The notes under the pieces were generated by a model that worked only from the letters and a program-made list of their open reading frames with translations, searched no databases and was not told where the DNA came from. A DNA stretch of 64,000 nt from NCBI GenBank assembly GCA_945881905.1, contig CAMCVV010000003.1:22862-86861 (forward strand), read 5' to 3'. This stretch comes from Paenibacillus alvei (GTDB lineage Bacteria; Bacillota; Bacilli; Paenibacillales; NBRC-103111). Both the position numbers and the translations under genes were made by a program. This document shows, one piece after another, positions 17,728 through 26,937 of this stretch (the first letter of the stretch is position 1; each line of letters begins with the position of its first letter).

Positions 17728-18701
17728 ATCAAAACCTTCCCTTCCATGTATGAGATGAAGTCAACATCATGTTCATTCACAATATCTACACGGACGCCTT
17801 CAGCGCTTGGTTGTAACCATAGCATCTGAGTGTCTATGTTTTCTTGACGAAATGTTTCTTGAAGAAATGATTCGAGTGCAGCTTTATGCGGACTCGAGCG
17901 TTCAACTAAAGCAATCATCGATGGACCTGCTCCACTCAAAGAAACCCCTAAAGCTCCGAAATCTATAGCTTTTTCTAAAATTTTATCCATACCCGGGATA
18001 AGTGTAGCTCGATAGGGTTGATGAATCGTATCTTTCATTGCGTACTGAATCAAATCCAAGCGACCCGTGCATAAGGCAGCTACAAGTAAAGATGAATGTC
18101 CGATGTTAAAAACAGCATCTCGAAGCGGAACTTTCTTCGGTATAACATCTCGAGCTTTCTCTGTTAATAACTGAAATGAAGGGATTGCCATGAGGACCTC
18201 TAAGCGTGCGTCAGGTTCTATACGAATATATTTGGCTTGAACGCCATCCCAAAATGAAACTACGATTCCACCAAATAAGCTTGCACTCACATTATCCGGA
18301 TGATTTTCTAATTTACAAGCGATTTGAAAAATTTCATCTGTGGAAAATGGATGATTGATTAACGCATTAGCACCCATCAATGCTCCAATAATTGCTGATG
18401 CACTACTTCCTAAACCTCGTGTTAACGGAATTTCACTGTACATGGATATTTCTAGCTCAGGATGAGATATTCCTGCTTCTTGGAACAACAGCTGAGCAAC
18501 TTCATATATTAAATTAGATTTATCCGTTGGCACATCTTTCATGTGATGGCCCCATAGTTGAATACGTGTCTCTTGTGCTAGTCCAATCTCGATCCAAGCA
18601 TGTAATTGGAGAGCCATGCCCAAACAATCAAAACCAGGTCCTAAATTCGCTGTACTTGCAGGTACTTTAACTCTAACTTTTCTTGTATCCACAGACTCCA
18701 T
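17724..18701 (-). CDS. thrB: Homoserine kinase
   Basis: GHMP-family kinase that phosphorylates homoserine in threonine synthesis. 325 residues. ASTANLGPGFDCLGMAL is at about residues 14-30, the ATP-binding loop IPLTRGLGSSASAIIGA at about 90-106, and the C-terminal GALGVSLSGAGPSMIAL block is conserved. GGAGGG precedes the ATG. It lies 62 bases after hom, the preceding pathway enzyme; threonine synthase is not in the window. Confidence 0.95.
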   Translation of the reverse strand: MESVDTRKVRVKVPASTANLGPGFDCLGMALQLHAWIEIGLAQETRIQLWGHHMKDVPTDKSNLIYEVAQLLFQEAGISHPELEISMYSEIPLTRGLGSSASAIIGALMGANALINHPFSTDEIFQIACKLENHPDNVSASLFGGIVVSFWDGVQAKYIRIEPDARLEVLMAIPSFQLLTEKARDVIPKKVPLRDAVFNIGHSSLLVAALCTGRLDLIQYAMKDTIHQPYRATLIPGMDKILEKAIDFGALGVSLSGAGPSMIALVERSSPHKAALESFLQETFRQENIDTQMLWLQPSAEGVRVDIVNEHDVDFISYMEGKVLI

Positions 18702-18763
18702 TTCCCTCCAACTTCACTGTAGCTTCTCTAGCACAATTGAGTTTACATTGCCATTACCTTGAA

Positions 18764-20050
18764 TTAACCTTCGACACGATACACGTTCTTGATCTCACGA
18801 ATCACAGGTATGTTCTCGAAATCTTTCAATACTCTCTTCATACTTGCTTGGTTAGCGTTATGCGTGATGATGATGATTTCTGCATACGGATTTACTGCAT
18901 TTGGGTGTTGAAATACTGATTCGAGACTTACCTCATGTTCTGCAAATACTTGTGTAATTCGTGCTAATACACCTGTTTTATCTTCGACACTCAAAATAAT
19001 GAAATTCTTCGCATGTATTTGATCATCTGTTTTTAACTTTTTTTCTTTGAAAGATGTGAATACCTGCTGTCCATTCACACCTAAGTTCATATTTCTGATA
19101 ACAGCTACTAAATCAGCAACTACTGATGTTGCTGTGGGTAAAGCACCTGCACCTGGTCCGTAGAACATGGTCTCTCCTACGGCTTCCCCATATACATATA
19201 CAGCATTATATACGCCATTAACTGAAGCCAGCGGATGTGTGTTTTTCACCATAGTTGGCTGAACACTTACTGAGATGAAATCATCGTTGCGTTCTGCAAT
19301 TCCAAGAAGTTTCAATTCATAGCCGAGTTTTTTCCCGTATGCAATATCTTGCTTACTGACTTGCGTGATACCTGCAGAAACCACATCATGTAAAGATATT
19401 TCTGCATGAAAACCAAGTGTAGCCAGAATCGTCATTTTGCGCGCTGCATCTAGCCCTTCTACATCTGAAGTAGGATCTGTTTCTGCATAACCGAGCTTTT
19501 GTGCTTCTGCTAAAGCGTCATCATAAGAAGTGCCTTCTTGACTCATTTTCGTCAAAATGAAATTGGTTGTTCCATTTACAATGCCCATGATCTTGGTAAT
19601 GCGATCTGAAGAAAATCCTTCAATCAGTGTGCGGATAATCGGAATACCTCCAGCAACACTAGCTTCATAAAAAACATCGCAGCCTTTTTCTTTTGCTTTT
19701 GCAAGGATTTGCGGACCATGCAACGCCATTAAATCTTTATTTGCTGTTACGATATGTTTTCCATTTTCTAATGCGTCTAAGATATATGGTTTCGTTTCTT
19801 CTACTCCACCCATGACTTCTACAATAATATCAATTTCCGGATGTTCGATGATTTCCATAACGGATTCTGTTAAGATCTGAGGTGATATCGAAACAGTTCT
19901 TATTTTATGTTTGTCTTTTACAAGTACCTTCACAATTTCAATCAAGGAACCCGTTTGTCGAAACAAGTCCTCTTGATGATTCTCCAGAATTTGAACAACA
20001 CCAGAACCAACCGTACCTAATCCGAGTAGCCCTATTTTAATTGGTTTCAT
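18764..20050 (-). CDS. hom: Homoserine dehydrogenase
   Basis: NAD(P)H-dependent reduction of aspartate semialdehyde to homoserine. 428 residues. Rossmann motif GLLGLGTVGSGVVQIL starts at residue 8. The central domain has GGIPIIRTL, GIVNGTTNFILT and YAETDPTSDVEGLDAARK, where family catalytic residues reside. A C-terminal ACT domain starts near residue 350 (VEDKTGVLARITQVFAEHE) and should confer threonine feedback. GGGGGAGG is upstream of the ATG. Second gene of the operon after pheB. Confidence 0.97.
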   Translation of the reverse strand: MKPIKIGLLGLGTVGSGVVQILENHQEDLFRQTGSLIEIVKVLVKDKHKIRTVSISPQILTESVMEIIEHPEIDIIVEVMGGVEETKPYILDALENGKHIVTANKDLMALHGPQILAKAKEKGCDVFYEASVAGGIPIIRTLIEGFSSDRITKIMGIVNGTTNFILTKMSQEGTSYDDALAEAQKLGYAETDPTSDVEGLDAARKMTILATLGFHAEISLHDVVSAGITQVSKQDIAYGKKLGYELKLLGIAERNDDFISVSVQPTMVKNTHPLASVNGVYNAVYVYGEAVGETMFYGPGAGALPTATSVVADLVAVIRNMNLGVNGQQVFTSFKEKKLKTDDQIHAKNFIILSVEDKTGVLARITQVFAEHEVSLESVFQHPNAVNPYAEIIIITHNANQASMKRVLKDFENIPVIREIKNVYRVEG

Positions 20051-20099
20051 TTGAAATTCCTCCCCCTTATCATGGGTATTTACGACTCACGAGGATCGA

Positions 20100-20585
20100 T
20101 TACGTCTCACTTTGACCTATGATCACTACGCGACTAACTCCTTCAATTTGAAGTATGAAATCCACAAGACGATTTTGATTGACGTGCAACATCGAGATTT
20201 CTAAAGAAATAACCACATGCGCTTTACCTTGAATCGGTATCGTCTGATGAATTGTCAGCACGTTGCCATCATAACTTGCTAATGTGGAAAGCACTTTAGA
20301 AAGAATACCTGCGCGATGTTGCAATTGCATAGAAAGCGTAATGAACCGATCTGTATCTCGTTTTGTGTAGGGGTGTATGCCATCTTTATATTTATAGAAA
20401 GCACTTCGACTCAAACCCACTTGTTCTACTGCATCATGAATCGTTGATACTTCACCACGAATAAGAAGTTCCTTCACTTGTAGAGTTTTTAACATGGCTT
20501 CTGGCAGTACGTCTTCTCGCACAACATAATATCGCGAATCAGTTGTTGCACTCATTGAAATGCTCAGGTCTCTGTCATCAGTCAA
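20100..20585 (-). CDS. pheB: ACT-domain protein PheB (UPF0735)
   Basis: 161 residues. The N-terminal third is a helix-turn-helix-like segment (TIHDAVEQVGLSRSAFYKYKDGI), and an ACT domain follows (RAGILSKVLSTLASYDGNVL). The family is usually named PheB because its gene precedes pheA in Bacillus; biochemical role is unsettled, and the layout suggests an amino-acid-responsive regulator. The start is TTG at 20585, about 11 bases after GAGAGGA; no in-frame ATG before residue 11 has a better site. First gene of pheB-hom-thrB-pheA-ilvE, 49 bases downstream of a good promoter. Confidence 0.88.
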   Translation of the reverse strand: MTDDRDLSISMSATTDSRYYVVREDVLPEAMLKTLQVKELLIRGEVSTIHDAVEQVGLSRSAFYKYKDGIHPYTKRDTDRFITLSMQLQHRAGILSKVLSTLASYDGNVLTIHQTIPIQGKAHVVISLEISMLHVNQNRLVDFILQIEGVSRVVIIGQSET

Positions 20586-20620
20586 TTTGAATTTCGTCCT
20601 CTCCAGGAGTACTCTTGTAT

Positions 20621-20699
20621 ACCTATAGTGGACATTATATAGGAATGAGCATCAACAATCAATACAGCATAAGCTTGTTTACGAGATGTACCTATAGGT
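20621..20699. promoter_or_regulatory. Two ACCTATAG motifs flanking the pheB promoter
   Basis: ACCTATAG occurs at 20621-20628, just downstream of the -10 box, and again as the perfect palindrome ACCTATAGGT at 20690-20699, upstream of the -35 box. The paired placement suggests operator sites for a repressor, possibly PheB itself. This is inference from spacing alone. Confidence 0.4.
20634..20662 (-). promoter_or_regulatory. Sigma-A promoter of the pheB-hom-thrB-pheA-ilvE operon
   Basis: Minus-strand TTGATT, a 17-base spacer and a perfect TATAAT, 49 bases upstream of the pheB TTG start. Confidence 0.85.
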
Positions 20700-20705
20700 T
20701 GTCAA

Positions 20706-22007
20706 TCATTCTTTTTCTAAGAATTCAAATTCAAAATCACCAATTCGTATTGTTTGTCCATTCACAGCACCGCGACTCCGAAGCTCCTCATCAATGCCCT
20801 TTTTCCTCAAAATTCTAGCAAATCGATCTATAGCATCTTGTGTACTGAAATTAGTTCTTTTGATGAGTTGATCGATGGATGGGCTCTCAATGATAAACAC
20901 TTCATTCTCTTGAGTAATCGTGAAATCTGATTGCTCTCGTTTTTCCCAGCGATATACTTTACGCGATTGCATATTTTCAAGTTCATCAACCATCGGTGTA
21001 TCCGGAATTGTATCTAGCGATTCTTTAATGGCATACAATAATTCTTTGATGCCTTGTCGAGTCATTGCAGAGATTTCATATATTTTCGTCGGATTATGGT
21101 CTTGGATGAGATGTTTTTGGAATTCAATCCTATTTTGGTATGCATCAGGCATATCCATCTTGTTGGCTACTACAATTTGAGTTTGACGCTCAAGTACTTC
21201 ACTGTATAGTTTGAGCTCATTATTAATATTCACATAATCTTCATATGGATCGCGCCCATCTTCCGCTGACATGTCAATTACATGAACGATGATTCTTGTC
21301 CGCTCAATATGACGCAAAAACTCATGTCCAAGACCCGTTCCTTGATGCGCACCTTCAATCAAACCAGGTAAGTCCGCAATGACAAAACTACTTCCTTCAC
21401 CAAGATCAACTACTCCTAAATTAGGCGAAAGTGTCGTAAACGGATAGGCTGCGATTTTAGGTGTTGCTGCAGAGACGACTGAAAGCAATGTGGATTTACC
21501 TACACTTGGAAAACCAACTAGTCCCACGTCTGCCATAACTTTGAGCTCCAAAATAATCCAACGCGCTTGACCTTCTTGACCGTTTTCGGCAATCTCAGGA
21601 GCGGGTACCCTAGGTGTAGCGAATCGTATATTCCCTCGACCGCCTTTGCCACCTTTGGCTACAATGACTTCTTGGCCGTGTTTAACTAAATCAACAATGA
21701 TTTCTTTCGTATCATCATCGATAACTAATGTTCCAGGCGGGACACGTACAATCATATCTTCTGCATTTCCACCAATCCTACTTTTGTTACGTCCTTTTTC
21801 TCCTGGATCGGCTTTAAAATGTTTTTGGTATCGAAAGTCCATCAGGGTTCTTAACCCTTCATCCACACGAAAGATGACATTTCCACCTCTTCCCCCATCA
21901 CCACCTGCGGGTCCTCCTTGAGGGACATACTTTTCCCTGCGAAAAGCGACGATGCCATCTCCTCCATCACCGCCTTTAATATATATCTTAGCTTTATCTA
22001 TAAACAT
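20706..22007 (-). CDS. obg: GTPase ObgE/Obg
   Basis: Essential ribosome-associated GTPase involved in 50S assembly, stress response and sporulation control. About 433 residues in three domains: the glycine-rich Obg fold (residues 1-158), a G domain with [24 protein letters not shown] and [10 protein letters not shown], and a C-terminal OCT domain ([19 protein letters not shown] to the end). ATG at 22007 is 5 bases from GAGGTG; the adjacent TTG at 22010 is less well spaced. It directly follows spo0B, as in B. subtilis. Confidence 0.97.
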   Translation of the reverse strand: MFIDKAKIYIKGGDGGDGIVAFRREKYVPQGGPAGGDGGRGGNVIFRVDEGLRTLMDFRYQKHFKADPGEKGRNKSRIGGNAEDMIVRVPPGTLVIDDDTKEIIVDLVKHGQEVIVAKGGKGGRGNIRFATPRVPAPEIAENGQEGQARWIILELKVMADVGLVGFPSVGKSTLLSVVSAATPKIAAYPFTTLSPNLGVVDLGEGSSFVIADLPGLIEGAHQGTGLGHEFLRHIERTRIIVHVIDMSAEDGRDPYEDYVNINNELKLYSEVLERQTQIVVANKMDMPDAYQNRIEFQKHLIQDHNPTKIYEISAMTRQGIKELLYAIKESLDTIPDTPMVDELENMQSRKVYRWEKREQSDFTITQENEVFIIESPSIDQLIKRTNFSTQDAIDRFARILRKKGIDEELRSRGAVNGQTIRIGDFEFEFLEKE

Positions 22008-22016
22008 CAAAGCACC

Positions 22017-22778
22017 TCATTCATAACGATAGGGTAATGTAATATGCACAATCATTTCTTGAAGAGCATGTACTTGCTCAACTTGAATTAGCTGATTTAT
22101 GCTTTGGATGAACTTAAATATCCGATCAAGATCTAATGTAAATGGTTCAAGAGTTCCTTGAAATATACATACGACTTTCAAACCCTGAAGGGTTTTCTCG
22201 AAATGAAGTTGCAGTCGACTTGGTTCTAAGCATGTATTTGCATGCGATTCCCATGATTCCACTACAACTTGGATGAATTCTGAAAAGATTTCTCTATCTA
22301 TAGACAATCGATCGATGTCGAGTTCTTTTTCGATGTCTACATGAATCGACATGTTGGAATGCTCAACGCGATAGTATAGCAAATAGTAGATTAGCGATGG
22401 TATGCGTAACTTAGATAATGCTGAGTCTCGATAATTTGTATGGCTCAAGCTTTGTACATACGGGATAACCTTCTCTGATTTTTGAAGTTGAATGTACCCC
22501 ATGATCACTTGGTTATGATTCATCCAATCGTGCCGAATATGCTCAACTAACTTTATACTTTGCACATATAGTTGATCTTTATACGCTACGACAGAATTTT
22601 CATATTGTAGCTTCATGGTTTTCAACTGCAATCGACTCATGACGATAATGATGCAACTCATCACAATCAGTGCGATACCCTTTACTAACCAATGGTTTGC
22701 TATGATTGCAACAGTAATCCCCAAGCAAATTGCAATAAGCATGTAGAGATTCATTGTGTGCCGATTTGTTTTATTCAT
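22017..22778 (-). CDS. spo0B: Sporulation initiation phosphotransferase Spo0B, membrane-anchored form
   Basis: Phosphorelay protein passing phosphate from Spo0F to Spo0A. The phosphoacceptor His is in HIRHDWMNHNQVIMGYIQLQ (about residues 80-99), matching the B. subtilis Spo0B motif (SRHDWMNKLQLI). The remainder resembles a degenerate histidine-kinase fold. Unlike the soluble 192-residue B. subtilis protein, this one has about 70 extra N-terminal residues with two hydrophobic helices (LYMLIAICLGITVAIIA and GIALIVMSCIIIVM), so it should be membrane-bound. GGAG precedes the ATG. Position between rpmA and obg confirms identity. Confidence 0.88.
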   Translation of the reverse strand: MNKTNRHTMNLYMLIAICLGITVAIIANHWLVKGIALIVMSCIIIVMSRLQLKTMKLQYENSVVAYKDQLYVQSIKLVEHIRHDWMNHNQVIMGYIQLQKSEKVIPYVQSLSHTNYRDSALSKLRIPSLIYYLLYYRVEHSNMSIHVDIEKELDIDRLSIDREIFSEFIQVVVESWESHANTCLEPSRLQLHFEKTLQGLKVVCIFQGTLEPFTLDLDRIFKFIQSINQLIQVEQVHALQEMIVHITLPYRYE

Positions 22779-22852
22779 CTTTTACATCTCCGTTCATCAA
22801 CATCTGTGCTTGGGCATGAACTAGATATTGCGTGTACATATGATATGGAATT

Positions 22853-22888
22853 GAAAAAAACCCTAGCAAGCTCTTAGCTCGCCAGGGT
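22853..22888 (-). terminator. Strong terminator after rpmA
   Basis: Minus-strand ACCCTGGCGAGCT pairs with AGCTTGCTAGGGT around AAG, followed by TTTTTT. It ends the rplU-prp-rpmA transcript 9 bases after the rpmA stop and insulates spo0B. Confidence 0.92.
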
Positions 22889-22896
22889 AAACTCTT

Positions 22897-23211
22897 TTAA
22901 ACTTCTAAAGTGGCTGCAACTGGTGCTTGTAATTCAGGATAAACACTTACTTTCTTGCGATCTCGTCCCATACGCTCAAATCTAACGATACCTTCTTTAA
23001 GTGCAAATAATGTATCATCTGAACCGATGCCCACATTGTTACCTGGGTGAATTTTGGTTCCGCGTTGACGAACTAAGATATTTCCTGATCGTACTTTTTG
23101 TCCATCTGCACGTTTAGGTCCTAGACGTTTGGAATGACTATCTCGTCCGTTTCTTGTAGAACCTACTCCTTTTTTTGAAGCAAATAATTGGAGATCTAAT
23201 TTCAACATCAT
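22897..23211 (-). CDS. rpmA: 50S ribosomal protein L27
   Basis: Large-subunit protein whose N terminus reaches the peptidyl-transferase centre. 104 residues. The N terminus [19 protein letters not shown] is the Firmicutes extension: in this phylum the first residues up to LF are removed by the Prp protease, exposing Ala-Ser-Lys-Lys. AGGAGG lies 5 bases before the ATG at 23211, so a reading starting 48 bases upstream is rejected. The core [29 protein letters not shown] is intact. Confidence 0.98.
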   Translation of the reverse strand: MMLKLDLQLFASKKGVGSTRNGRDSHSKRLGPKRADGQKVRSGNILVRQRGTKIHPGNNVGIGSDDTLFALKEGIVRFERMGRDRKKVSVYPELQAPVAATLEV

Positions 23212-23212
23212 G

Positions 23213-23566
23213 TTATCCTCCTTTACCATACATAGTTTGAATCGTGATATACTCGCCATATGATTCTCGGATCGTTTCTAGCATTATAACCATGGATTCG
23301 AGCAATAATTGTATCGTTTTCACTTGCTCTTCATGAAGATGCAAGGATTCTTGAGAATTTAGAGCAAAATAGCCTTGTTGTACTGTAGGTTTAAGCATAG
23401 CATGAGCCAAAGACTCAATAGCATTCGCAGTTCCAATCGTAATTGCGGAAACTGCAGCACATACAATATCTTTGCCATGGACATCATACTGCGCATGGCC
23501 TTTAACTTCAAATGCAATAATGTGAGAATTCTCTGAAGAAACCCTTACGATCTTTACAAATATCAT
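23213..23566 (-). CDS. prp: Ribosomal processing cysteine protease Prp (YsxB)
   Basis: Cysteine protease that cleaves the N-terminal extension of L27. 117 residues. Catalytic His is in VKGHAQYD and catalytic Cys in [20 protein letters not shown], the invariant family arrangement. AGGTG is 4 bases before the ATG. Sandwiched between rplU and rpmA, whose product is its substrate; the L27 here carries the matching cleavage motif. Confidence 0.95.
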   Translation of the reverse strand: MIFVKIVRVSSENSHIIAFEVKGHAQYDVHGKDIVCAAVSAITIGTANAIESLAHAMLKPTVQQGYFALNSQESLHLHEEQVKTIQLLLESMVIMLETIRESYGEYITIQTMYGKGG

Positions 23567-23576
23567 CGTGCACCTA

Positions 23577-23954
23577 TTAAGCTTCTACTTTTTCAGTAGA
23601 GACTTTTGCTTTTTTAGTAGCGGCTTTAGGGCTTTGGTCAGCCTCTTGATTGATGGTTTCAATGATAACTCTCGTGTACGGTTGACGATGACCTTGTTTC
23701 TTACGATAATTCTTTTTAGGCTTGTATTTAAAAACAGTAATCTTTTTTAATTTACCATTTTTCTCGACTTTAGCAGATACAGAAGCACCTACAACATATG
23801 GTGAACCTATGATCAAGCCTTGATTACCAGAAACCGCTAAAACGTCACTAAATTGAACAACTTCACCTTCTGGAGCATCTAATTTCTCAATAAGGATAAC
23901 GTCTCCTGCTTGAACCTTATACTGTTTGCCACCTGTAGCTATAATTGCATACAT
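23577..23954 (-). CDS. rplU: 50S ribosomal protein L21
   Basis: 23S rRNA-binding protein. 125 residues: the L21 domain ([59 protein letters not shown]) followed by a 20-residue Ala/Lys/Glu tail. AGGAGGTG precedes the ATG at good spacing. First gene of rplU-prp-rpmA, with its own promoter and structured leader. Confidence 0.98.
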   Translation of the reverse strand: MYAIIATGGKQYKVQAGDVILIEKLDAPEGEVVQFSDVLAVSGNQGLIIGSPYVVGASVSAKVEKNGKLKKITVFKYKPKKNYRKKQGHRQPYTRVIIETINQEADQSPKAATKKAKVSTEKVEA

Positions 23955-24070
23955 GGTTACTACACCTCCTCATGTCTCAGACTCGCCTTAACGTAGGTGA
24001 CTCTCTGCACGAAATGTGAAATCGCGTACACAGTGTACTTAAACCCGATTCGAGCGGTTACAGCATGCTT
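23955..24070 (-). ncRNA. L21 leader, ribosomal-protein autoregulatory element
   Basis: The transcript between promoter and rplU contains conserved elements that I recognise from the Firmicutes L21 leader: an ACCGCTCGAATCGGGTTTAAGT segment (about 24039-24018), a hairpin over GTACACTGTGTAC, then CACCTACGTTAAGGCGAGTCTGAGA immediately before the ribosome binding site. The family is thought to bind L21 (or be read with it) to control rplU-rpmA expression. Boundaries are approximate. Confidence 0.7.
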
Positions 24071-24086
24071 ACCACACACTTTTACT

Positions 24087-24116
24087 ATCATACCATAATA
24101 ACGAAAATGAATTCAA
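24087..24116 (-). promoter_or_regulatory. Sigma-A promoter of rplU-prp-rpmA
   Basis: Minus-strand TTGAAT, an 18-base spacer and TATGAT with an upstream TG (TGGTATGAT, extended -10). It lies just upstream of the L21 leader. Confidence 0.8.
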
Positions 24117-24195
24117 TATTTTTTTATTGCACATAGATTTCTTTCTTATATCCAATCATTATATATCGAAGTAGTACAATAGCTATTACCCTTCC

Positions 24196-25077
24196 TTATT
24201 TCACGTGAAATAGGTCGGAAATTTTCGAAGTCATTCGATTTCCAGCTAGAAATTGGTCGATTAACTTTTGTTCATGAAGAACTGCTCCGATTCGACCGTT
24301 TGGCTTTAACACATAGACCAGATGATAGTGTTCTTTTTTGAATAACTGTAAAGTGTCTTTCAGTGTAACTTCTTCGGTCACAGTAATCGGTATCAAGCAT
24401 ATTCGCTTCGCGTCGGTCGATAACCTTCGCTTGCTGCGATTCATCAAAAATCGAAAAAAATATAAAGGTATTTGGCGATAAGTCAACACATTCGTGATAA
24501 GCAAAAAAATACCGATGACAAACAAGTTAAGGTGAAAATCATACGCATATGCTTGGATTGTAGCATAGCTCATGATCATGAAACTGAACATTAAGCTTGA
24601 CATCACACTCCAATAAAGCGAATGATAATATCCCATCACGTACCCTAGTAATGCTTGAACCATTCTCCCTCCATCTAGAGGCATGATGGGAATCAGATTC
24701 AATACTGCAATATACAAATTGGCTTTGATGAAAAAATCACACCAAGCAACATCAAATATCCCCCAATTCCTGCCCAAAACGACGAGACCAATCATCCATA
24801 CATGTTGTAAAGGGCCACAAAGAGCAACCATCATTTCTTCGAAAAAAGTAACTTGGTCATGCTGTTCTACATGAAGCACACCACCAAAAGGTAGCAATTG
24901 AATTTCCGTAACAGTCCATCCGAAATATCTCGCACAAGCCAAGTGTCCTAATTCGTGAATGAACACAATGCCAAATAAAGTACTCACTTCAAATATGCAT
25001 CCTGTAAACGCTGATATCACCACAATGATTGCCATCAAGGGGTGAAAGCGAAGTTTTGTTCTTATGCCACTACTCAA
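24196..25077 (-). CDS. spoIVFB: Stage IV sporulation protein FB, intramembrane metalloprotease
   Basis: Site-2-protease family enzyme that cleaves pro-sigma-K in the outer forespore membrane. 293 residues, multiple TM. Zinc motif FIHELGHLACARYFG (HExxH) is at about residues 40-54 and the distal ligand in NLIPIMPLDGGRMVQ (about 134-148). The C-terminal 70 residues resemble a CBS-type regulatory domain, which senses ATP in the family. The start appears to be TTG at 25077, overlapping the spoIVFA stop by 8 bases. Confidence 0.93.
   Translation of the reverse strand: MSSGIRTKLRFHPLMAIIVVISAFTGCIFEVSTLFGIVFIHELGHLACARYFGWTVTEIQLLPFGGVLHVEQHDQVTFFEEMMVALCGPLQHVWMIGLVVLGRNWGIFDVAWCDFFIKANLYIAVLNLIPIMPLDGGRMVQALLGYVMGYYHSLYWSVMSSLMFSFMIMSYATIQAYAYDFHLNLFVIGIFLLITNVLTYRQIPLYFFRFLMNRSKRRLSTDAKRICLIPITVTEEVTLKDTLQLFKKEHYHLVYVLKPNGRIGAVLHEQKLIDQFLAGNRMTSKISDLFHVK
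24197..24212. other. parS-like 16-bp palindrome at the 3' end of spoIVFB
   Basis: TATTTCACGTGAAATA is a perfect palindrome overlapping the last codons of spoIVFB. It matches the Bacillales parS consensus TGTTTCACGTGAAACA at 14 of 16 positions, the two differences being symmetric. Whether Spo0J/ParB binds it is unknown. Confidence 0.45.
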
Positions 25078-25681
25078 AGTCTATCACAGCCACTGGGTCA
25101 ATTGCATGTCCATCTTTATACAATGCAAAATAAAGTGGTTTCTCTTGAGCTAATCCTATACCTTGTCCTGAAATTACCTTATCACTTACCTGTACTAGGT
25201 TATTAGATATGTTGGCATAAATCGATTCGTAACCGTGCTGGTGGCGAATCACCATGGTCAGTCCGTTATTCTCCTTGATACCTACAAAAGAGACAAGTCC
25301 ATCTCGAACAGCATAAAGCTGGGCTTTGTCATATGGTTGAATCATGATACCCGCCAAACTTTGGTCGAAATCACGAATAATCAACCCGTTCACAGGCTTA
25401 TTAAAATAGATCGGGTATTGATGGAATAATGGTTGCGACTTGGAATCATCATAAATCGGAATCATAGCAGGAAATCCTGAGAATCGTCGATCGTACCACA
25501 TCGCCACTGTAGGAATATCCACTGAGTGAGAAAGTCCTTTGGTTATCCATTGCTTAATAGGTTCTGTCCAAGGATGGTTACTATGAAATATGGACCATAT
25601 GATTATACCTAAAGCAAGTGCAAATATAAACTGATATCGTCTTGTACTGTACATGAAACGATCACCATGGTCATCATTCAT
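25070..25681 (-). CDS. spoIVFA: Stage IV sporulation protein FA, degenerate LytM-fold regulator of SpoIVFB
   Basis: Membrane-anchored regulator that holds SpoIVFB inactive until a signal from the forespore cleaves it. 203 residues: one N-terminal TM (YQFIFALALGIIIWSIF) and a C-terminal M23/LytM-type domain (about 100-200). The zinc ligands of true LytM peptidases are missing: the final HxH is replaced in PLYFALYKDG, so the domain should be catalytically dead, as expected of SpoIVFA. AGGAGG precedes the ATG at 25681. It overlaps spoIVFB by 8 bases. Confidence 0.85.
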   Translation of the reverse strand: MNDDHGDRFMYSTRRYQFIFALALGIIIWSIFHSNHPWTEPIKQWITKGLSHSVDIPTVAMWYDRRFSGFPAMIPIYDDSKSQPLFHQYPIYFNKPVNGLIIRDFDQSLAGIMIQPYDKAQLYAVRDGLVSFVGIKENNGLTMVIRHQHGYESIYANISNNLVQVSDKVISGQGIGLAQEKPLYFALYKDGHAIDPVAVIDFE

Positions 25682-25788
25682 CCAAATCCTCCTGTGTCTG
25701 CAAAACGATCACACAGTAAGCATATGAAAGTAAAGATACTTATATGAGCGAACACATCGCAACATAGGAATCATCGTTGTTCTCACGC

Positions 25789-26937
25789 TTAATCATCAAT
25801 CGGATCTTGATGGATTTTAATACTCATTAAAAGTCCAATGGACATCATGTTAATCAACAATGAAGTTCCACCATAACTAATAAATGGCAACGTAATACCT
25901 GTAAGTGGCATGAGCCCAACCGACATTCCGACATTTTGGAAAATTTGAAAAACAAACATTGAAACAATGCCAATGACCATATACGAACCACTGATTCTCT
26001 CACTTTGGCTAGAAATCAAAATGAGTCTGTATATTAAAATGAAATAAAGTAATAGTAAGAAAGCAGAACCTTGAAATCCGAACTCTTCCCCGACAACCAC
26101 AAAGATGGAATCTGAATACGCGTAAGGAATGAAATTACTATGGACAGAAGTCCCTTTCAAGTAACCCTCACCGAATAATCCACCTGATCCTATCGCACGA
26201 ATAGAATTTTCAACTTGAAATTTTGCATCTTTGGAGGCATTAGAAGGATCTAAAAAAGTATCGATCCGAGTAACCCAATGACCATAGTTTCGATCGCTCA
26301 AAAATTGTTCTATCCCAACGTGGTATTTTTGAAAAATGAACAGGAATATAGCTAAAGAAACAACCAAAATGATAATCCCTATACCGACATGCATATATTT
26401 AACGTTGCCTATCCACAGCATACCTAGCAATATAAATATATAGATCACTGCATTTCCCAAATCAGGTTGAATCAAAACGAAAACAAATGGGAGAATAACA
26501 ATGGCCGTTATCGGAAAAATATCTGCGACGATTTCAAGTCGCTCCCCTTTTCGACGATGTAACAACGAAGCTATACTGATGATCAGGATTAATTTCATAA
26601 GCTCAGCTGGTTGGAAATTAAATCCTCCCGGAAGGATAAACCATCCTCGGGCACCATTAATTACAGTGCCAAATAAACTCACTGTAACAATGAGACCAAA
26701 TCCAAGTAAGTATATATATATACTGATCTTCTGGAGTAATCGATAATCAAAAAAAGCCATAAAGAAAAGTCCACAAAAACCAATAATATACATCAGTATG
26801 CTTTTTTGAATGCTGATGATGATTCGAGAATCGTCGAGTGTAGCGCTATATACGACCATCGAACTGATGAGCATGAATATTAAGAGAATGATGATAATAG
26901 GAATATCGATTTTTTTGAATTTTGCAAACAATTGCAA
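25789..26937 (-). CDS. rodA: SEDS-family peptidoglycan glycosyltransferase RodA
   Basis: Polytopic enzyme of the RodA/FtsW/SpoVE family that polymerises lipid II during elongation. 382 residues with about ten TM. Family segments GARGWFILPGGFNFQPAELMK (about residues 95-115), LIQPDLGNAVIYI and the C-terminal GITLPFISYGGTSLL are intact. Linkage to mreBCD and minCD favours RodA over FtsW or SpoVE. The TTG at 26937 is one base from the minD stop. This gene is not at this position in B. subtilis. Confidence 0.9.
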   Translation of the reverse strand: MQLFAKFKKIDIPIIIILLIFMLISSMVVYSATLDDSRIIISIQKSILMYIIGFCGLFFMAFFDYRLLQKISIYIYLLGFGLIVTVSLFGTVINGARGWFILPGGFNFQPAELMKLILIISIASLLHRRKGERLEIVADIFPITAIVILPFVFVLIQPDLGNAVIYIFILLGMLWIGNVKYMHVGIGIIILVVSLAIFLFIFQKYHVGIEQFLSDRNYGHWVTRIDTFLDPSNASKDAKFQVENSIRAIGSGGLFGEGYLKGTSVHSNFIPYAYSDSIFVVVGEEFGFQGSAFLLLLYFILIYRLILISSQSERISGSYMVIGIVSMFVFQIFQNVGMSVGLMPLTGITLPFISYGGTSLLINMMSIGLLMSIKIHQDPIDD

